Part shown: one piece after another, positions 32,913-42,626 of the stretch
How positions within the stretch are numbered: position 1 is the first letter of the stretch
Layout: every line of letters begins with the position of its first letter
Source of the DNA: Isoptericola sp. AK164
GTDB lineage: Bacteria; Actinomycetota; Actinomycetes; Actinomycetales; Cellulomonadaceae
Assembly (NCBI RefSeq): GCF_029643425.1
Contig: NZ_CP119106.1
Coordinates: forward strand, 2,294,001-2,358,000
Length of the DNA stretch: 64,000 nt
Direction of reading: 5' to 3'
Made by a program: the position numbers and the translations under genes
Notes under the pieces: generated by a model
What the model saw: only the letters and a program-made list of their open reading frames with translations
Told to the model about the DNA's origin: nothing
The model's database searches: none

Positions 32913-33266
32913 GGCTCGTCGTTCGTCCTGTCCTCGGGAGTGCACAGCACGGTGGTGCTGCTCGTCGGTGCGGGCCGGCGGCTCGCAGGGCGCGATCGTG
33001 CGCGGTTGCCGCGGTCGTACGCAGCGCGAACGATCCTGCCTCCGCCGACCCGGTGGTGCCAACATCCGGCACGCCCCCAGTATTCACGTTCACCACACCT
33101 TCACGCGGCGGGCGCGGACTCGCGCGGGGGCGCACGCGTCGTGGCCAGATCGTGACGGGGCGGGCCGCCTGCTGACGTCCGGGTGAAGTGTGTCACAAAC
33201 ACATACCCCCCAGGGTGTGAGGAGTAGCCTGGAATCAACGGTAGGTCCGCGATGAAGGAGTCGATC
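32913..33266. other. 354-bp intergenic region between divergent murA and the SQR-like gene
   Basis: No coding frame here looks real. The right part holds the SQR promoter and the CsoR-type dyad. On the minus strand AATACT (33079-33084) is a weak -10 candidate for murA with no good -35. TGTGT-CACAA-ACACA (33189-33203) is a further small inverted repeat beside the CsoR-type site. The region is less GC-rich around 33180-33245. Confidence 0.6.
33202..33230 (+). promoter_or_regulatory. CsoR/CstR-type operator and -10 box upstream of the SQR-like gene
   Basis: CATACCC-CCCA-GGGTGTG (33202-33219) matches the G/C-tract dyad (ATACCCNNNNGGGTAT style) bound by CsoR-family copper or persulfide sensors. 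TAGCCT (33225-33230) is the likely -10 box, so the dyad fills the spacer region, a typical repression geometry. No csoR-like gene lies in the window. Confidence 0.65.
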
Positions 33267-34463
33267 ATGACCGCACGTGTCCTGGTTCTCGGCGGCAGCT
33301 TCGCAGGGATGACAGCCGCCCTGTCCATCAAGTCCGACCTGGGCGAGGAGGCCGAGGTCACGGTCGTGTCGGCCTCCGACCGGTTCGTCTTCAACCCCTC
33401 GCTGATCTGGCTGCCCTTCGGGCGCCGGGGCCGCACCGACATCACGTTCCCGCTGGAGCCGACGTTCACCAAGCAGGGTGTGCGGTTCGTGCACGGGTCC
33501 GCGACGTACGTCGACCCCGACCACCACCGGGTGGAGACCACCGAGGGGTCGTTCGACTACGACTACCTGGTCATCGCCACCGGGTACCACAACGACCTCG
33601 ACGTCGTCCCCGGGATGCGCGACACGCCCACCATCACCACCCTGCACGACGCCGAGCGCACCTACGACGCCTGGCGCCGGTTCCTCGACGACCCGGGCGA
33701 CGTCGTCATCGGCGCGACGCAGCGCGCGAGCTGCTTCGGCGCCGCCTACGAGTTCCTGTTCAACACCTCGTACCAGCTGCGCCGCGCCGGCCTGCACGGC
33801 AAGGTCAAGCTGACGTACGTCACCTCCGAGCCGTTCGCCGGCCACTTCGGGATCGACGGCATGCCCGGGGCGAAGCCGCTGATGAAGATGTTCGCCAAGA
33901 AGGAGGGCATCACCGTCGAGCCGAACCAGTCGATCGCGGAGATCAAGCCCGAGGTCGTCGTGCTGTCCGACGGGCGCGAGCTGCCGTACAAGTTCGCGAT
34001 GATCGTCCCGCCGTTCCGCGGCCAGGACTTCCTCGCCAAGACGCCCGACCTGGTCGACGCCGGCAACTACGTCACGGTCCGCCCGACCTACCAGTCGGAG
34101 AAGTGGGACGACGTCTACGCCGTCGGCATCGCCGCCGCCGTGCCCGTGCCCTGGACCACGCAGGTCGCGACCGGCATCCCGAAGACCGGCTTCCCCAGCG
34201 AGCAGCAGGCGCACGTCGCGGCCAAGAACATCGTCTCCCAGGTGCGCGGCGAGGAGCCGACGGAGGAGAAGGAGTTCTCGAAGATCCCGGCGCTGTGCGT
34301 CATGGACGCCGGCAACAACGGCGTCGCGATGGTCGCCGACCACATGCTGCCCCCGCGCAAGGCCGCCGTCATGGTGCCCGGACCGCAGAACCACGCGTTC
34401 AAGATCGGCTTCGAGAAGTACTCCCTGGCCAAGATGAAGGCCGGCAAGGTCAAGCTGCCGTGA
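33267..34463 (+). CDS. Sulfide:quinone-oxidoreductase-like flavoprotein
   Basis: The 398-residue protein starts at ATG 33267, preceded by AAGGAG with 6-nt spacing; the ATG at 33252 lies upstream of that site. VLVLGGSFAGMTAALSI binds FAD. Only two cysteines occur: Cys156 in TQRASCFGAAYEF and Cys344 in IPALCVMDAGNNG. These align with the redox cysteine pair of SQR (Cys160 and Cys356 in Acidithiobacillus). SQR oxidises sulfide to persulfide or polysulfide and reduces quinone at the membrane. The CsoR-type operator upstream fits persulfide control. No rhodanese or persulfide dioxygenase is adjacent. Confidence 0.85.
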   Translation: MTARVLVLGGSFAGMTAALSIKSDLGEEAEVTVVSASDRFVFNPSLIWLPFGRRGRTDITFPLEPTFTKQGVRFVHGSATYVDPDHHRVETTEGSFDYDYLVIATGYHNDLDVVPGMRDTPTITTLHDAERTYDAWRRFLDDPGDVVIGATQRASCFGAAYEFLFNTSYQLRRAGLHGKVKLTYVTSEPFAGHFGIDGMPGAKPLMKMFAKKEGITVEPNQSIAEIKPEVVVLSDGRELPYKFAMIVPPFRGQDFLAKTPDLVDAGNYVTVRPTYQSEKWDDVYAVGIAAAVPVPWTTQVATGIPKTGFPSEQQAHVAAKNIVSQVRGEEPTEEKEFSKIPALCVMDAGNNGVAMVADHMLPPRKAAVMVPGPQNHAFKIGFEKYSLAKMKAGKVKLP

Positions 34464-34470
34464 CACCGTC

Positions 34471-34518
34471 TGTTCCGGGCCGAAGGTCCCGCCCCCGCGG
34501 GACCGACGGCCCGGGACA
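34471..34518 (+). terminator. Strong hairpin after the SQR-like gene
   Basis: The outer stem TGTTCCGGGCCG / CGGCCCGGGACA has 12 pairs with one G-U. The inner stem GGTCCCGC / GCGGGACC has eight pairs with a CCCC loop. The arms are separated by 2-nt bulges. It begins 8 nt after the stop codon. Confidence 0.8.
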
Positions 34519-34548
34519 GGGCCCGCCCCGGGTCGGCACCATCGAGGT

Positions 34549-34989
34549 ATGACGGGCACGGAGACGACCGCGCGACGCCCCTCCGCCGCCTCGCGGCGGG
34601 TCGGCTACGCCGTCGCCGTGCTCGTGAACGGTCTGCTGCTCGTGCTGATCCACGGCTGGCCGGGCTGGGAGGCGGTGCCGTTCCTGACCCCGCGAACCAC
34701 CGAGGTGCTGACGGCGGTGGACGCCTCGATCGTCGTCGGCATCGTCGCGAACCTGGTCTACCTCGTGGCGGACCCGCCGCGGCTGCGCGCCCTGGGCGAC
34801 GTCGTGACCACGGCGGTGGGACTCGTCGCGGTCGTGGTCGTGTGGCGCGTGTTCCCGTTCGACTTCGCCGGCACCTTCGACTGGGCGCTGGTGGTCCGCA
34901 TCCTGCTGGTCGTCGCGATGGTGGGCAGCGCGATCGGGATCGTCGTCAGCCTCGTCCGGCTGGCGACCGGACGAGGGAGACTCTCATGA
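34549..34989 (+). CDS. Four-helix membrane protein, unknown
   Basis: The 146-residue protein has four hydrophobic segments (about 19-37, 60-77, 85-99, 114-136) and short basic ends. It starts with ATG 34549, about 30 bp after a strong terminator, with no clear -10 or ribosome site. It overlaps the DUF4389 gene (ATGA at 34986-34989) and is coupled to it. I do not recognise the family. Confidence 0.7.
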   Translation: MTGTETTARRPSAASRRVGYAVAVLVNGLLLVLIHGWPGWEAVPFLTPRTTEVLTAVDASIVVGIVANLVYLVADPPRLRALGDVVTTAVGLVAVVVVWRVFPFDFAGTFDWALVVRILLVVAMVGSAIGIVVSLVRLATGRGRLS

Positions 34990-35711
34990 CCGTGATGCCC
35001 GAGAAGCCCCGCAGCGGCTACCCGCTGCGGATGGAGGCCGAACCGCCCGCCGAGCTCTCCCGGGGGCTCTGGCTGGTCAAGTGGCTGCTGATCCTCCCCC
35101 ACGTCGTGGTGCTGATCGGCCTGTGGATCGCCTTCGTCGTGCTGACGATCGTGGCGTTCTTCGCGATCCTGTTCACCGGCCGCTACCCGCAGGGCATCTT
35201 CACCTTCAACGTCGGCGTCCTGCGCTGGTGCTGGCGCGTCGCGTACTACTCCTACGGCGCGCTGGGCACCGACCGCTACCCGCCGTTCACGCTCGACGAG
35301 GTGCCCGACTACCCCACCCACCTGGACGTCACGCCCCCGCAGCGCCTCTCCCGCGGCCTGGTGCTCGTCAAGTGGTGGCTGCTCGCGATCCCGCACTACG
35401 TCGTCGTCGGCATCTTCCTGGGCACCAGCTCCCGGACGACGGAGATCGCCTCCGACGGCACCGTCGTCGTCACCGACTGGCCCCCCGGTGTCGGGCTCGT
35501 CGGCGTGCTCGTCCTGTTCGCCGCCGTGGTGCTCCTCTTCCGCGGCACCTACCCGCGCAGCATGTTCGACCTGGTCCTGGGGCTGCAGCGCTGGGCGCTG
35601 CGCGTGGCCGCCTACGCCGCCCTCATGACGGACGACTACCCGCCGTTCCGCCTCGACCTGGGCACCCACGAACCGGCCGGCACCGTGCCGCGGCAGAGTC
35701 CCCCGGCCTGA
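34986..35711 (+). CDS. DUF4389 membrane protein with two tandem domains
   Basis: The 241-residue protein has two related halves: [24 protein letters not shown]...[10 protein letters not shown] and [24 protein letters not shown]...[10 protein letters not shown]. Each has two hydrophobic segments and a conserved GxYP motif ([18 protein letters not shown]). This duplication is typical of DUF4389. The function is unknown; homologues occur in actinobacterial membrane-stress contexts. It is coupled to the upstream four-helix protein and followed by the DUF1876 gene after 30 bp. Confidence 0.85.
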   Translation: MTVMPEKPRSGYPLRMEAEPPAELSRGLWLVKWLLILPHVVVLIGLWIAFVVLTIVAFFAILFTGRYPQGIFTFNVGVLRWCWRVAYYSYGALGTDRYPPFTLDEVPDYPTHLDVTPPQRLSRGLVLVKWWLLAIPHYVVVGIFLGTSSRTTEIASDGTVVVTDWPPGVGLVGVLVLFAAVVLLFRGTYPRSMFDLVLGLQRWALRVAAYAALMTDDYPPFRLDLGTHEPAGTVPRQSPPA

Positions 35712-35741
35712 TCGCCGGGGCCGTCCGACAGGAGCAGAACC

Positions 35742-36023
35742 ATGGCGCACACCTGGACGATCACCGTCCACCTCGTCGAGACCGAGGACCTCGATCCCGA
35801 CCGGGGCATCACCTCCGCCCACGCGGTGCTGGCCACGTCGAGCGGCACGACGCTCGAGGGCCGCGGCACGGCGCGTCGCAACCCCGACGACGTCGAGGTC
35901 GAGGCGATCGGCGAGGAGCTCGCGACCGCGCGGGCGCTCCGCGACCTCTCGGACCGGCTGCTGCAGGAGACGTCGGACGACCTCGCCGAGATCGAGCAGC
36001 ACCCGGTGCACCTGCGCTCGTGA
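35742..36023 (+). CDS. DUF1876 protein (Rv1738/Rv2632c-like)
   Basis: The 93-residue cytosolic protein begins MAHTWTITVHLVETED and contains LEGRGTARRNPDD and IGEELATARALRDLSDRLL, the DUF1876 pattern. Mycobacterial relatives Rv1738 and Rv2632c are strongly induced by hypoxia and NO. Rv1738 resembles ribosome-hibernation factors in fold. A ribosome site AGGAG precedes ATG 35742. Here it trails two membrane-protein genes and the SQR-like gene, consistent with a low-oxygen or sulfide-stress set, which is inference. Confidence 0.88.
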   Translation: MAHTWTITVHLVETEDLDPDRGITSAHAVLATSSGTTLEGRGTARRNPDDVEVEAIGEELATARALRDLSDRLLQETSDDLAEIEQHPVHLRS

Positions 36024-36026
36024 GCG

Positions 36027-37598
36027 TCAGCGCGCCGCCGGTCGCGCCCCGACGCGGCCCAGCCAGTCGCTGAGCCCCCGCGGGGCGCCGCCGGCGTCCG
36101 TGTACCCGACGAACCCGTCGGGGCGCACGGCGACGACACCCCGCCCCGGGCTGCTCGCGAGGCGGTGGACGGCCACGTGCGGGCCGAGGTCGCCGGGGTC
36201 GAGCGCCGGGGCGTCGCGGTCGAGCAGGACGTGGACGCCCGGGCTCGCGGTGAGCTCGTGCAGGCGGCGGGTGCGCCCGGCACAGGTGACGTCCTGGTCC
36301 CGCAGTCGGTGCCCCGGTCGGGGTGCCGCCCGGGCGGGGCGTCCCGCGACCGTCAGGGGGCTGTGCCGGTAGGCGACCCAGTCCTGCGACAGCAGCCGGA
36401 CGACCAGTCCCATGAGCCGACGTCGGCGCACCGCCAGCGGGACCACCGGAGCCGCGAGGGGCAGCACCGTCCCGCGCAGCAGGGCGGGCAGCGGGTGCGT
36501 GGACGCCTCGCCGAAGAACACGAGGTGGGTCAGGGCGAGGACCTGACGGGCCACCGAGCGCCGCTCGGCGTCGTAGGAGGCCAGCAGGGGGCTGTCGGTG
36601 TCACGGGAGGGGTCCGCCGTCCCGGCGGCGAGGGCGAGCTTCCACCCGAGGTTGACGGCGTCGAGGAGGCCGGAGTTCATGCCCTGCGCCGCTGCCGGCG
36701 AGTGGGTGTGGGCGGCGTCCCCGGCGAGGAAGATCCGGCCCTGGCGGAACGACCCGGCGACCCGGTGCTGCAGCCGCACCCGTGCCGACCAGCGCAGGCC
36801 GGCGAGCGTGGCGCCCAGCCCCGCGTCGTCGAGGAGCGCCGCGACCTCGTCTGCCGGGACCGGCGCACCGGGCTGCCCGACGGGTGCGCCGCCGTCGGAC
36901 GCCGGACGGGTCGCGAGCAGCCGCCACGGGGCGCCCTCCCCCAGCGCGAAGAGGAACACCAGGCCCCGGCGGGCGACGACGGCGTGCAGCACGCCCGGGG
37001 CGAGGTCGCCGTCGAGCTCGAGGTCGGCCAGCAGGACCTCCACCGGGTACGGGCCGCCGCGCCAGGCGGTCCCGGCGCCGCGCCGCACGGTGCTCTCCGG
37101 GCCGTCGCAGCCGGCGAGGAAGCGGGCCGTGGCCTCCTCGTCGCCGCCCTCGGCGCGCAGCACGGCACGGACGGCGCCGGCGTCCGTGCCGGCCGTGCCG
37201 CCGTCCCGGGCCGCGACGCACTCGGTGCCCCGTTCCACCGTGACGCCCCGGGCCGCGAGCGCCTGCGCGAGCACGTCCTCGACGTCGGCCTGGCGCACCA
37301 TCGTCAGGTGCGGGTACGGGGTGGCGGGCCAGTCGACGTCGGCCAGCCGGACGTCGACCAGGCGCCGCCCGAGGTGCACCTGCGCGCGGGGCGAGCGGTC
37401 GGCACGGTCCAGCAGGGCCTCGGCCACGCCGAGGGGGCGCAGCGACTCCAGCGTGTGGGGGTGGACGATCATCGCGCGCGACGGACGCCACGCCGTCGGG
37501 CGCCGCTCGACGACGCGCACCGCGGCGCCGTGGTCGTGCGCCTGCAGGGCCGTCGCCAGCCCGGTGGGTCCGGCGCCCACGACCAGGACGTCGGTCAC
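36027..37598 (-). CDS. FAD-dependent aromatic monooxygenase (PheA/TfdB type)
   Basis: The 523-residue class A flavoprotein monooxygenase starts at GTG 37598, overlapping the upstream partner gene (GTGA). VLVVGAGPTGLATALQ is the FAD motif, ATARFLAGCDGPESTVRRGAG the DG motif, and RIFLAGDAAHTHSPAAAQGMNSGL the GD motif. The C-terminal thioredoxin-like domain (GVHVLLDRDAPAL...VAVRPDGFVGY) is typical of the phenol-hydroxylase/TfdB group. It should hydroxylate an aromatic or polyketide-like ring with NAD(P)H and oxygen. No ring-cleavage genes are adjacent, so catabolism is not evident. Confidence 0.92.
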   Translation of the reverse strand: MTDVLVVGAGPTGLATALQAHDHGAAVRVVERRPTAWRPSRAMIVHPHTLESLRPLGVAEALLDRADRSPRAQVHLGRRLVDVRLADVDWPATPYPHLTMVRQADVEDVLAQALAARGVTVERGTECVAARDGGTAGTDAGAVRAVLRAEGGDEEATARFLAGCDGPESTVRRGAGTAWRGGPYPVEVLLADLELDGDLAPGVLHAVVARRGLVFLFALGEGAPWRLLATRPASDGGAPVGQPGAPVPADEVAALLDDAGLGATLAGLRWSARVRLQHRVAGSFRQGRIFLAGDAAHTHSPAAAQGMNSGLLDAVNLGWKLALAAGTADPSRDTDSPLLASYDAERRSVARQVLALTHLVFFGEASTHPLPALLRGTVLPLAAPVVPLAVRRRRLMGLVVRLLSQDWVAYRHSPLTVAGRPARAAPRPGHRLRDQDVTCAGRTRRLHELTASPGVHVLLDRDAPALDPGDLGPHVAVHRLASSPGRGVVAVRPDGFVGYTDAGGAPRGLSDWLGRVGARPAAR

Positions 37599-38188
37599 GG
37601 GACCACCCGCCACCAGCCGTCGTCCGGCGCGGCGTCGCCGGTGCCCGTCGGCACGAGCCGCGCCAACGCCTCCTCGCGGGTCAGACCGGGCACGACCCGG
37701 TAGTCGATCGAGCCGCGCTCGCTGACGAGCTCGAGCACCCGCCACAGGGAGCGGGCGTAGCCCTCGGCGCGCCCGGCACCGTCCCACTCGTACAGGCCCC
37801 GGTAGACGTGCCGCTCGTCGGCAGCCAGCCACAGCTTGGACACGAACCCGGGGAACCCGACGAACAGCGGGGTGTTGAGCAGGCTCTCGGCGCGGAACAC
37901 CGCGTGTCCCCGGGGGCCGTGGACCCACCGCAGCCGGAAGGCGACGGCCAGGAAGCAGGGCTCGGCGGGCACCCGGGCGACGACCGTCTCCCGGTAGACA
38001 CGGCCCTGCGTGCCGTCGGCGAACCGCACGACCCGTCCGACGCGGGACCGCGGCTGGCGCACCCGACCCCGCACGAGCAGGGACGTGCTGGCGACGGCAC
38101 AGCGCCCGACGGCGCGCCATGCTTCGGGGCGGGCGGCCGGGCGGGGGGCAGGTCGGGGGGCGGGGCGGGATGCGCTGGTCGGGCTCAT
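37595..38188 (-). CDS. Conserved protein coupled to the monooxygenase, unknown
   Basis: The 197-residue protein has an Ala/Pro/Arg-rich first 25 residues and then a compact domain with FADGTQGRVYRETVV, FRAESLLNTPLFVGFPGFVSKLW, YRGLYEWDGAGRAEGYARSLW and GSIDYRVVPGL. No signal peptide or membrane segment is seen. The aromatic-rich core and coupling to a class A monooxygenase suggest a substrate-handling partner. I do not recognise a characterised family. ATG 38188 has GAAGGGAG upstream, preceded by a perfect inverted repeat. Confidence 0.75.
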   Translation of the reverse strand: MSPTSASRPAPRPAPRPAARPEAWRAVGRCAVASTSLLVRGRVRQPRSRVGRVVRFADGTQGRVYRETVVARVPAEPCFLAVAFRLRWVHGPRGHAVFRAESLLNTPLFVGFPGFVSKLWLAADERHVYRGLYEWDGAGRAEGYARSLWRVLELVSERGSIDYRVVPGLTREEALARLVPTGTGDAAPDDGWWRVVP

Positions 38189-38199
38189 GACGGCTCCCT

Positions 38200-38216
38200 T
38201 CCACCTCCAGGGTGGA
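38200..38216. promoter_or_regulatory. Inverted repeat TCCACC-TCCAG-GGTGGA before the monooxygenase operon
   Basis: This perfect 17-bp dyad abuts the ribosome site of the 38188 start. On the mRNA it forms a 6-bp hairpin whose 3' arm ends at the AGGGAG site. It could be an operator or limit ribosome access. Confidence 0.45.
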
Positions 38217-38284
38217 CGCGGCGGCCCCCGGCGGACAGGGCCGAACGGCCCGAGAAGGTGGCCCGTCCGGTCGTCCCGGGAGGA

Positions 38285-39457
38285 TCAGGCGGCGCAGCGC
38301 CCCGGCGCGACCGCGTCGTCCAGGTCGGCGAGCCGGGCCGCCACGGGCATCAGCTCGGTGGACGTCACGCCGTAGGCCAGCTCGTCGTCCGACTGGGACT
38401 GACCGAAGATCACGCCGACGACCTCGCCGTCGGGCGAGAGCACGGGGCCGCCCGAGCTCCCGCCGTGCACGGTCGCGGCGAGGGCGTAGACGTCGCGCTC
38501 GACGGTGCCCGTCCCGTCGGACGCCGGGATCCGCACTCCCCCGGCGTCGAGCACCTCCGCGCCGGTCGAGGTGAACGGTCCCCCGTACGGATAGCCCTGC
38601 ACGACCGCCGCGTCGCCGCGCTCGAGCGCGGGCGCGATGGTCAGCGGGGTGGCGTCCAGCCCGTCGACCGCCACGACGGCGAGGTCGGCCTCCGGGTCGT
38701 AGTAGACGACCCGCCCCTCCTCGGCCGTCCGCCCGGGCAGCTCGACGAGCGGCCGCTCCACGCCGGCCACGACGTGCGCGTTGGTCACGACGCGGTCCGG
38801 CGCCGCGACGAAGCCGGACCCGGTCACGCCCGTGCCGCACTCGTAGGCGGTGCCCCAGACGCGGGCGACGGACTGCGCGGAGGCCTCCAGCGCCGGGTCC
38901 GCGAGGTCGACAGCGGGGGCCGTCCTGCTCCGGCGCGGGTCGAGCAGCCCGTCCAGCTGCGGCAGACCGTCGTCGAGCACCGCGGCCCGCGCCTGGGCCA
39001 GGGTCCGCGTCACCGGTGCCGGCGTGTACGCGTCGATGGCGCGCAGGACCGCCGACGACGACACGGCCGGGGCCAGGACCGGAGTCCCCGTGGCCTTGAT
39101 CGTCGAGCCGATGAACGAGAGCGCGACGGCGGCCACCAGCAGGCTCGCGACCCCGCCGAGGAGACGCTCGAGCGGGACGGCGCGGGTGCGGTCGACCTGC
39201 TGGCGCAGGCGGCGTCCCACCCCGGCGCCGAGCGACAGGCACAGCAGCGGGACGGCCACCGCCAGGAGCACCGTGGCCGCCCCGCGCCACTCGGACACGG
39301 GCAGCGCGTCGACCACGACAGGCACCGCCAGGAACGCCACCGCGCCGCCGAGGACGAGGCCGACGAGCCCGCCGACCGTGGACAGCACGCCACGCGTCAG
39401 CCCGGTCGCGAGCGCGGCGACGAGGAGGACGACGAGCACGACGTCGAGGGGGGTCAC
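38285..39457 (-). CDS. MarP-like membrane serine protease (CvpA domain plus trypsin fold)
   Basis: The 390-residue protein has four N-terminal membrane segments of the CvpA type (about residues 3-125), then a chymotrypsin-fold protease domain. Catalytic residues are His in VTNAHVVAG, Asp in DPEADLAVVAV and Ser in HGGSSGGPVLS. This architecture is that of mycobacterial MarP, a periplasmic protease needed for acid and oxidative stress survival and peptidoglycan hydrolase activation. Cysteines flank the domain (YECGTGV, GRCAA), possibly a redox-sensitive disulfide as in MarP. GTG 39457 has GGAGGA upstream. Confidence 0.93.
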   Translation of the reverse strand: MTPLDVVLVVLLVAALATGLTRGVLSTVGGLVGLVLGGAVAFLAVPVVVDALPVSEWRGAATVLLAVAVPLLCLSLGAGVGRRLRQQVDRTRAVPLERLLGGVASLLVAAVALSFIGSTIKATGTPVLAPAVSSSAVLRAIDAYTPAPVTRTLAQARAAVLDDGLPQLDGLLDPRRSRTAPAVDLADPALEASAQSVARVWGTAYECGTGVTGSGFVAAPDRVVTNAHVVAGVERPLVELPGRTAEEGRVVYYDPEADLAVVAVDGLDATPLTIAPALERGDAAVVQGYPYGGPFTSTGAEVLDAGGVRIPASDGTGTVERDVYALAATVHGGSSGGPVLSPDGEVVGVIFGQSQSDDELAYGVTSTELMPVAARLADLDDAVAPGRCAA

Positions 39458-39556
39458 CGGAGTCCTCCGCGGGGCTGGGCAGCGAGGACCACCGAGCGTA
39501 CGCGGTCAGGCTGGGCGCAGCCTGGGAACCGTGACGGCCAGGTGGCAAGCACGCAC

Positions 39557-39594
39557 GAGGCCCGGTCCCGCGGCGTACCGCAGGACCGGGCCTC
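39557..39594. terminator. Hairpin terminator downstream of lpdA
   Basis: GAGGCCCGGTCC (39557-39568) and GGACCGGGCCTC (39583-39594) form a perfect 12-bp stem. After one C/A mismatch the stem continues as GCGG/CCGC with a CGTA loop. It lies 40 bp past the lpdA stop on the minus strand. Confidence 0.8.
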
Positions 39595-39633
39595 GTCCGG
39601 GGCGACCGCCGTCGTGCGGCCGCGACGGGTCGA

Positions 39634-41037
<1,404 letters not shown>

Positions 41038-41116
41038 GGGCCCCAGCCTATGGGTGCGCGCGAGTGCGTGCGTTGTGACGTCTGTCGCAACGGCGCGTCC
41101 GGCTGCCGGACGCCCC

Positions 41117-41560
41117 TCAGCGCACGGAGTCGACGCCGGCGTTGGCGAGCTGGTCGGCGCGCTCGTTGCCGGGGTCGCCCGCGTGGCCCTTGACCCAGAC
41201 CCAGCGCACGTCGTGCTCGGCGACCTCGGCGTCCAGGGCCTGCCACAGGTCGACGTTCTTGACGGGCTTCTTGGCCGACGTCTGCCAGCCGTTGCGCTTC
41301 CAGCCGGCGATCCACGACTTCATGCCGTTCATGACGTACTGGGAGTCGACGTGCAGCGTGACCTCGCTGGGTCCCTTGAGCGCCCGCAGGGCCTCGACGA
41401 CGGCCGTCAGCTCCATGCGGTTGTTCGTGGTGACCTTCTCGCCGCCGAACAGCTCCTTGCTGTGCTCCCCGGAACGCAGCAGGGCGCCCCATCCCCCGAG
41501 ACCGGGGTTGCCCTTGCAGGCGCCGTCGGTCCAGATCTCCACGGTCGGCTTGTCGCTCAC
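41117..41560 (-). CDS. rnhA: Ribonuclease HI
   Basis: The 147-residue enzyme has the four acidic catalytic residues in [36 protein letters not shown] and [15 protein letters not shown]. The basic handle region [17 protein letters not shown] is present, as in E. coli RnhA. It removes the RNA strand of RNA-DNA hybrids. GTG 41560 follows a minus-strand TAGGGT box (41567-41572) by 6 nt, a leaderless layout. Confidence 0.97.
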   Translation of the reverse strand: MSDKPTVEIWTDGACKGNPGLGGWGALLRSGEHSKELFGGEKVTTNNRMELTAVVEALRALKGPSEVTLHVDSQYVMNGMKSWIAGWKRNGWQTSAKKPVKNVDLWQALDAEVAEHDVRWVWVKGHAGDPGNERADQLANAGVDSVR

Positions 41561-41683
41561 CGGGTCACCCTACGTCCCGGCCCCCCGCCGCCGTCACCGA
41601 CGAGCATGTGCATCCGGCCCTCGTCGGGCCGGACGGTGTGGGGGGCGCGCCCGGTGTCGGAGGGCGTGCCTACCGTGACGGGC

Positions 41684-42547
41684 ATGAGGTTCGGGTTCGT
41701 CAGCAGCTTCGGCACACCGGTCCAGCACGTGGAGCTCGCCCGCGCGTGCGAGGAGCACGGCTGGGACGGCTTCTTCACCTGGGACGGCGTCAGCCTGGGC
41801 GAGCTCGGCGAGGGCGCCGTGGCGACGTGGGACCCGTTCGGGATCCTCGCTGCCGCGGCGGCGGTCACCGAACGCGTCACGCTGGGGGCGATGGTCTTCG
41901 CGCTTCCCCGGCACCGACCGTGGGAGCTGGCCCAGCGGGCGCTGACGGTCGACCACCTGTCCGGGGGCCGTCTCGTGCTGCCCGTGGGCGTGGGTGTCAC
42001 CGACGACCGCGGCTTCAGCTCGGTGCCGGGGCAGCCGCTCGCCCTGAGGGACCGCGCCGCCGCCCTCGACGAGACGCTGGCCTGGCTCGAGCGCTCCTGG
42101 ACGGGAGAGCCCTTCGCCGCCGAGGGCGAGCACGTCCGCACCGGTGAGTTCCAGTTCCCCCAGCGGCCCGTCGCGGGCCGCATCCCCGTGTGGCCGGTCG
42201 GCGTCTGGGACGCCGCCCGGCCACCGGTGGCGAACCTGCGCCGCGCGCTGCGCTGGGACGGCGTCGTCCCCCAGCTGCGCGGCACGGCCGAGGTGCCGGG
42301 GCCCGACGACGTCGAGGGGCTCGTCGCCTGGATCGAGGCGGAGCGGTCCCGGCAGGACGACGCCGGGCGTCCGTTCGACGTCGTGGTGCAGGGTCGCCTG
42401 CCCGACGACGGCACCGCAGCCGCGGAGCTCGTCGCGGCCCTGCGGGAGGCGGGCGCGACGTGGTGGGTCGAGTCGCGCTGGGACCCGGCCGAGGCCACGC
42501 CGGAGTCGCTCCTGGCCCGCGTGCGTCAGGGGCCACCGGCGTCGTGA
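41684..42547 (+). CDS. LLM-class (luciferase-like) flavin-dependent oxidoreductase
   Basis: The 287-residue protein begins MRFGFVSSFGTPVQHVELARACEEHGWDGFFTWD and has the TIM-barrel LLM features AAVTERVTLGAMVFALPRHRP and LSGGRLVLPVGVG. It is likely an F420- or FMN-dependent oxidoreductase; the cofactor cannot be decided. TACCGT (41671-41676) ends 7 nt before ATG 41684. It is divergent from rnhA and convergent with leuD, separated by a bidirectional hairpin. Confidence 0.9.
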   Translation: MRFGFVSSFGTPVQHVELARACEEHGWDGFFTWDGVSLGELGEGAVATWDPFGILAAAAAVTERVTLGAMVFALPRHRPWELAQRALTVDHLSGGRLVLPVGVGVTDDRGFSSVPGQPLALRDRAAALDETLAWLERSWTGEPFAAEGEHVRTGEFQFPQRPVAGRIPVWPVGVWDAARPPVANLRRALRWDGVVPQLRGTAEVPGPDDVEGLVAWIEAERSRQDDAGRPFDVVVQGRLPDDGTAAAELVAALREAGATWWVESRWDPAEATPESLLARVRQGPPAS

Positions 42548-42552
42548 CACGA

Positions 42553-42612
42553 ACGAGCGTGCTGCGGGGCCACGTCATCACGTCGGACGACGCACCCCCG
42601 CAGCACGCTCGT
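42553..42612. terminator. Bidirectional 17-bp-stem hairpin between the LLM gene and leuD
   Basis: ACGAGCGTGCTGCGGGG (42553-42569) pairs exactly with its complement at 42596-42612. The 26-nt loop holds a small stem CGTC/GACG. It starts 5 nt after one stop and ends 14 nt before the other, serving both convergent transcripts. Confidence 0.8.
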
Positions 42613-42626
42613 GGCGCTCGGAGCGG

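Noticed and set aside
36027-39548. A 1,173-codon minus-strand frame across the monooxygenase, its partner and the MarP-like gene
   Set aside because: Only the part after GTG 37598 codes in that frame; the upstream part is an Arg-rich shadow of genes in other frames.
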